Below, one piece after another: positions 4,935-6,034 of a DNA stretch of 6,034 nucleotides (position 1 is its first letter; each line of letters begins with the position of its first letter). The DNA lies in NCBI GenBank assembly GCA_023248505.1, contig JAHFEM010000137.1:1-6034 (forward strand), in the 5' to 3' direction. The notes under the pieces are model-generated. The model had not been told where the DNA came from and searched no databases. It saw nothing but the letters and a program-made list of their open reading frames with translations. Source of the stretch: Nitrospirota bacterium (lineage in GTDB: Bacteria > Nitrospirota > Nitrospiria > SBBL01 > Manganitrophaceae). Made by a program: the position numbers and the translations under genes.

Positions 4935-6034
4935 ATGAACCGTTTTTTTTCTCTCTCCCTGATGTCTAAAATATTCATGGTTTTAGCCATTATCATGCAA
5001 ACTGTCTTATTTTCCTCGATTCCGTTTGCTCAGGAGTTTCCATCTGTTCCTCAGGGCTTCGGCGCTCCCTCAATTGCCACCGAATCGTTTAGCTTTGATC
5101 AAATCAAAAAAGGGAAGGATGCGCTTCAACAACAGCGAGTGCAACAACCCGTTGTTGAACGCCTGCAAGAAAATCAGACTGAGAAGCCGACTAGAGTAGA
5201 ACCACCCCAAACAGCAGATAAAAAACTATCCGCTTTTGAGGAGTATATTCAAGGAAAGACTCCCGGCACGATCTCAACCGCCATCTCGCAATTCGGCTAT
5301 GATCTTTTCCAACAGTCTTCCCATACTTTTGCCCCTGTTGATGTTGTTCCTGTGGGCCCCGATTATCTCTTAGGACCTGGAGATGAGGTCCGGATTACAT
5401 TATGGGGAAAAGTCAATGCGGAAAATCCAACGACAATTGACAGAGATGGGAAGATCAGCTTGCCGCAAATAGGCGTCCTCCATTTGGCTGGTCTCCGTTT
5501 TTCGGAAGCTAAGAGCTTTTTGGAAACAGAATTCAGTCGTTACTATAAAGCTTCCGAAGTGAAGATGAACGTCAGCATGGGCCGACTCCGATCGATCCGG
5601 GTTTTTGTCGTTGGGAAAGCTCAGAGACCGGGAAGTTATACACTCTCATCCCTTTCGACCCTCATCAACGCCCTTTTTGCTGCAGGGGGACCGAGTAAGA
5701 CGGGAACAATGCGGGACATCCAAGTTAAGAGAAATGGGGAAACCCTGGTCCATTTTGATATGTATGACTTCCTCTTAAAAGGAGACAAAACCAATGACAT
5801 TCGGTTAATGCCGGAGGATGTCATCTTTATCCCAACGATCGGTCCTCTTGCCGGAATCGCAGGCGACGTTCGCTCTCCGGCGATCTACGAGTTAAAAGGG
5901 GAGATGGGACTCCAAAGTTTTATAGAGATGGCAGGAGGTTTTAACGAGATTGCTTTCAAAGGTCGAATACAAGTCAGTCGCATTGTCGATAACAGTCAGC
6001 AGATTACATTCGAATCGAATCTGGAAGAGATAAA
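4935..6034 (+). CDS. Polysaccharide biosynthesis/export protein with SLBB domains (3' truncated by window edge)
   Basis: Wza/KpsD-type proteins form the periplasmic and outer-membrane conduit through which capsule or exopolysaccharide leaves the cell. The frame is open from ATG 4935 to the window end, giving 366 complete codons. A Sec signal peptide spans about residues 1-32 (cleavage near PFA-QE). There is no lipobox cysteine and no cysteine anywhere in the visible part, unlike lipoprotein Wza. Residues about 33-135 form a Gln/Pro/Lys-rich linker. The Poly_export domain follows (about 140-215: PDYLLGPGDEVRITLWG, then DRDGKISLPQIG). A first SLBB domain spans about 221-300 (IRVFVVGKAQRPGSYTL, AAGGPS), and a second begins near 306 (GIAGDVRSPAIYELKG, MAGGF). 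ATG 4935 is the first start after an in-frame stop at 4869. Only a weak AGG-type ribosome site precedes it. Genes downstream should be glycosyltransferases or a Wzc-like kinase. Confidence 0.92.
   Translation, partial: MNRFFSLSLMSKIFMVLAIIMQTVLFSSIPFAQEFPSVPQGFGAPSIATESFSFDQIKKGKDALQQQRVQQPVVERLQENQTEKPTRVEPPQTADKKLSAFEEYIQGKTPGTISTAISQFGYDLFQQSSHTFAPVDVVPVGPDYLLGPGDEVRITLWGKVNAENPTTIDRDGKISLPQIGVLHLAGLRFSEAKSFLETEFSRYYKASEVKMNVSMGRLRSIRVFVVGKAQRPGSYTLSSLSTLINALFAAGGPSKTGTMRDIQVKRNGETLVHFDMYDFLLKGDKTNDIRLMPEDVIFIPTIGPLAGIAGDVRSPAIYELKGEMGLQSFIEMAGGFNEIAFKGRIQVSRIVDNSQQITFESNLEEI

Noticed and set aside
4727..4996. 89-codon open frame on the minus strand across the export-gene leader and start
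   Set aside because: It overlaps the start and signal peptide of the export gene, has no good ribosome site and no recognisable features. The inverted repeats in the DNA explain the region better.

Overview
The window suggests a diderm (Gram-negative-type) bacterium. It encodes three predicted cell-envelope proteins, two of them outer-membrane beta-barrels and one from the polysaccharide export family, plus a periplasmic Cu/Zn superoxide dismutase. The phylum cannot be settled from this sequence; a Nitrospirota- or Desulfuromonadia-like origin is only a guess. Base composition changes along the window. One line counted by hand inside lon (541-600) is about 62% G+C, while one inside the last gene (5401-5460) is about 43%. 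The break falls roughly after sodC.

Layout. (1) 2-1069 (+): C-terminal 355 residues of an ATP-dependent Lon protease, cut by the window edge. (2) 1070-1430: gene-free. It holds a 15-bp terminator hairpin serving lon and possibly sodC, then a G+C-rich, hairpin-dense block (1141-1257) of unknown function and a pair of 9-bp direct repeats. (3) 1431-1949 (-): sodC, with a strong Shine-Dalgarno site and a good sigma-70 promoter (TTGACT-18-TATACT). (4) 1950-2347: divergent regulatory region between sodC and the next gene, with inverted and direct repeats and a second promoter. (5) 2348-3598 (+): Wzi-family capsule-assembly outer-membrane protein. (6) 3618-4580 (-): outer-membrane beta-barrel protein of uncertain role, converging on the Wzi-like gene with only 19 nt between them. 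(7) 4581-4934: divergent intergenic region with a near-consensus promoter (TTGACA-16-TATACT) followed by a leader of about 260 nt rich in inverted repeats. (8) 4935-6034 (+): polysaccharide export (Poly_export/SLBB) protein, open at the right edge.

Biology. The left third is housekeeping and stress defence: protein quality control and periplasmic superoxide removal. The right two thirds look like the edge of a surface-polysaccharide (capsule or EPS) locus. The SLBB protein would form or gate the export channel, the Wzi-like barrel would anchor or organise polymer at the surface, and the antisense barrel protein may be part of the same envelope module. The most distinctive non-coding signal is the long structured leader before the export gene. 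No CRISPR array, insertion sequence, tRNA or rRNA was seen.
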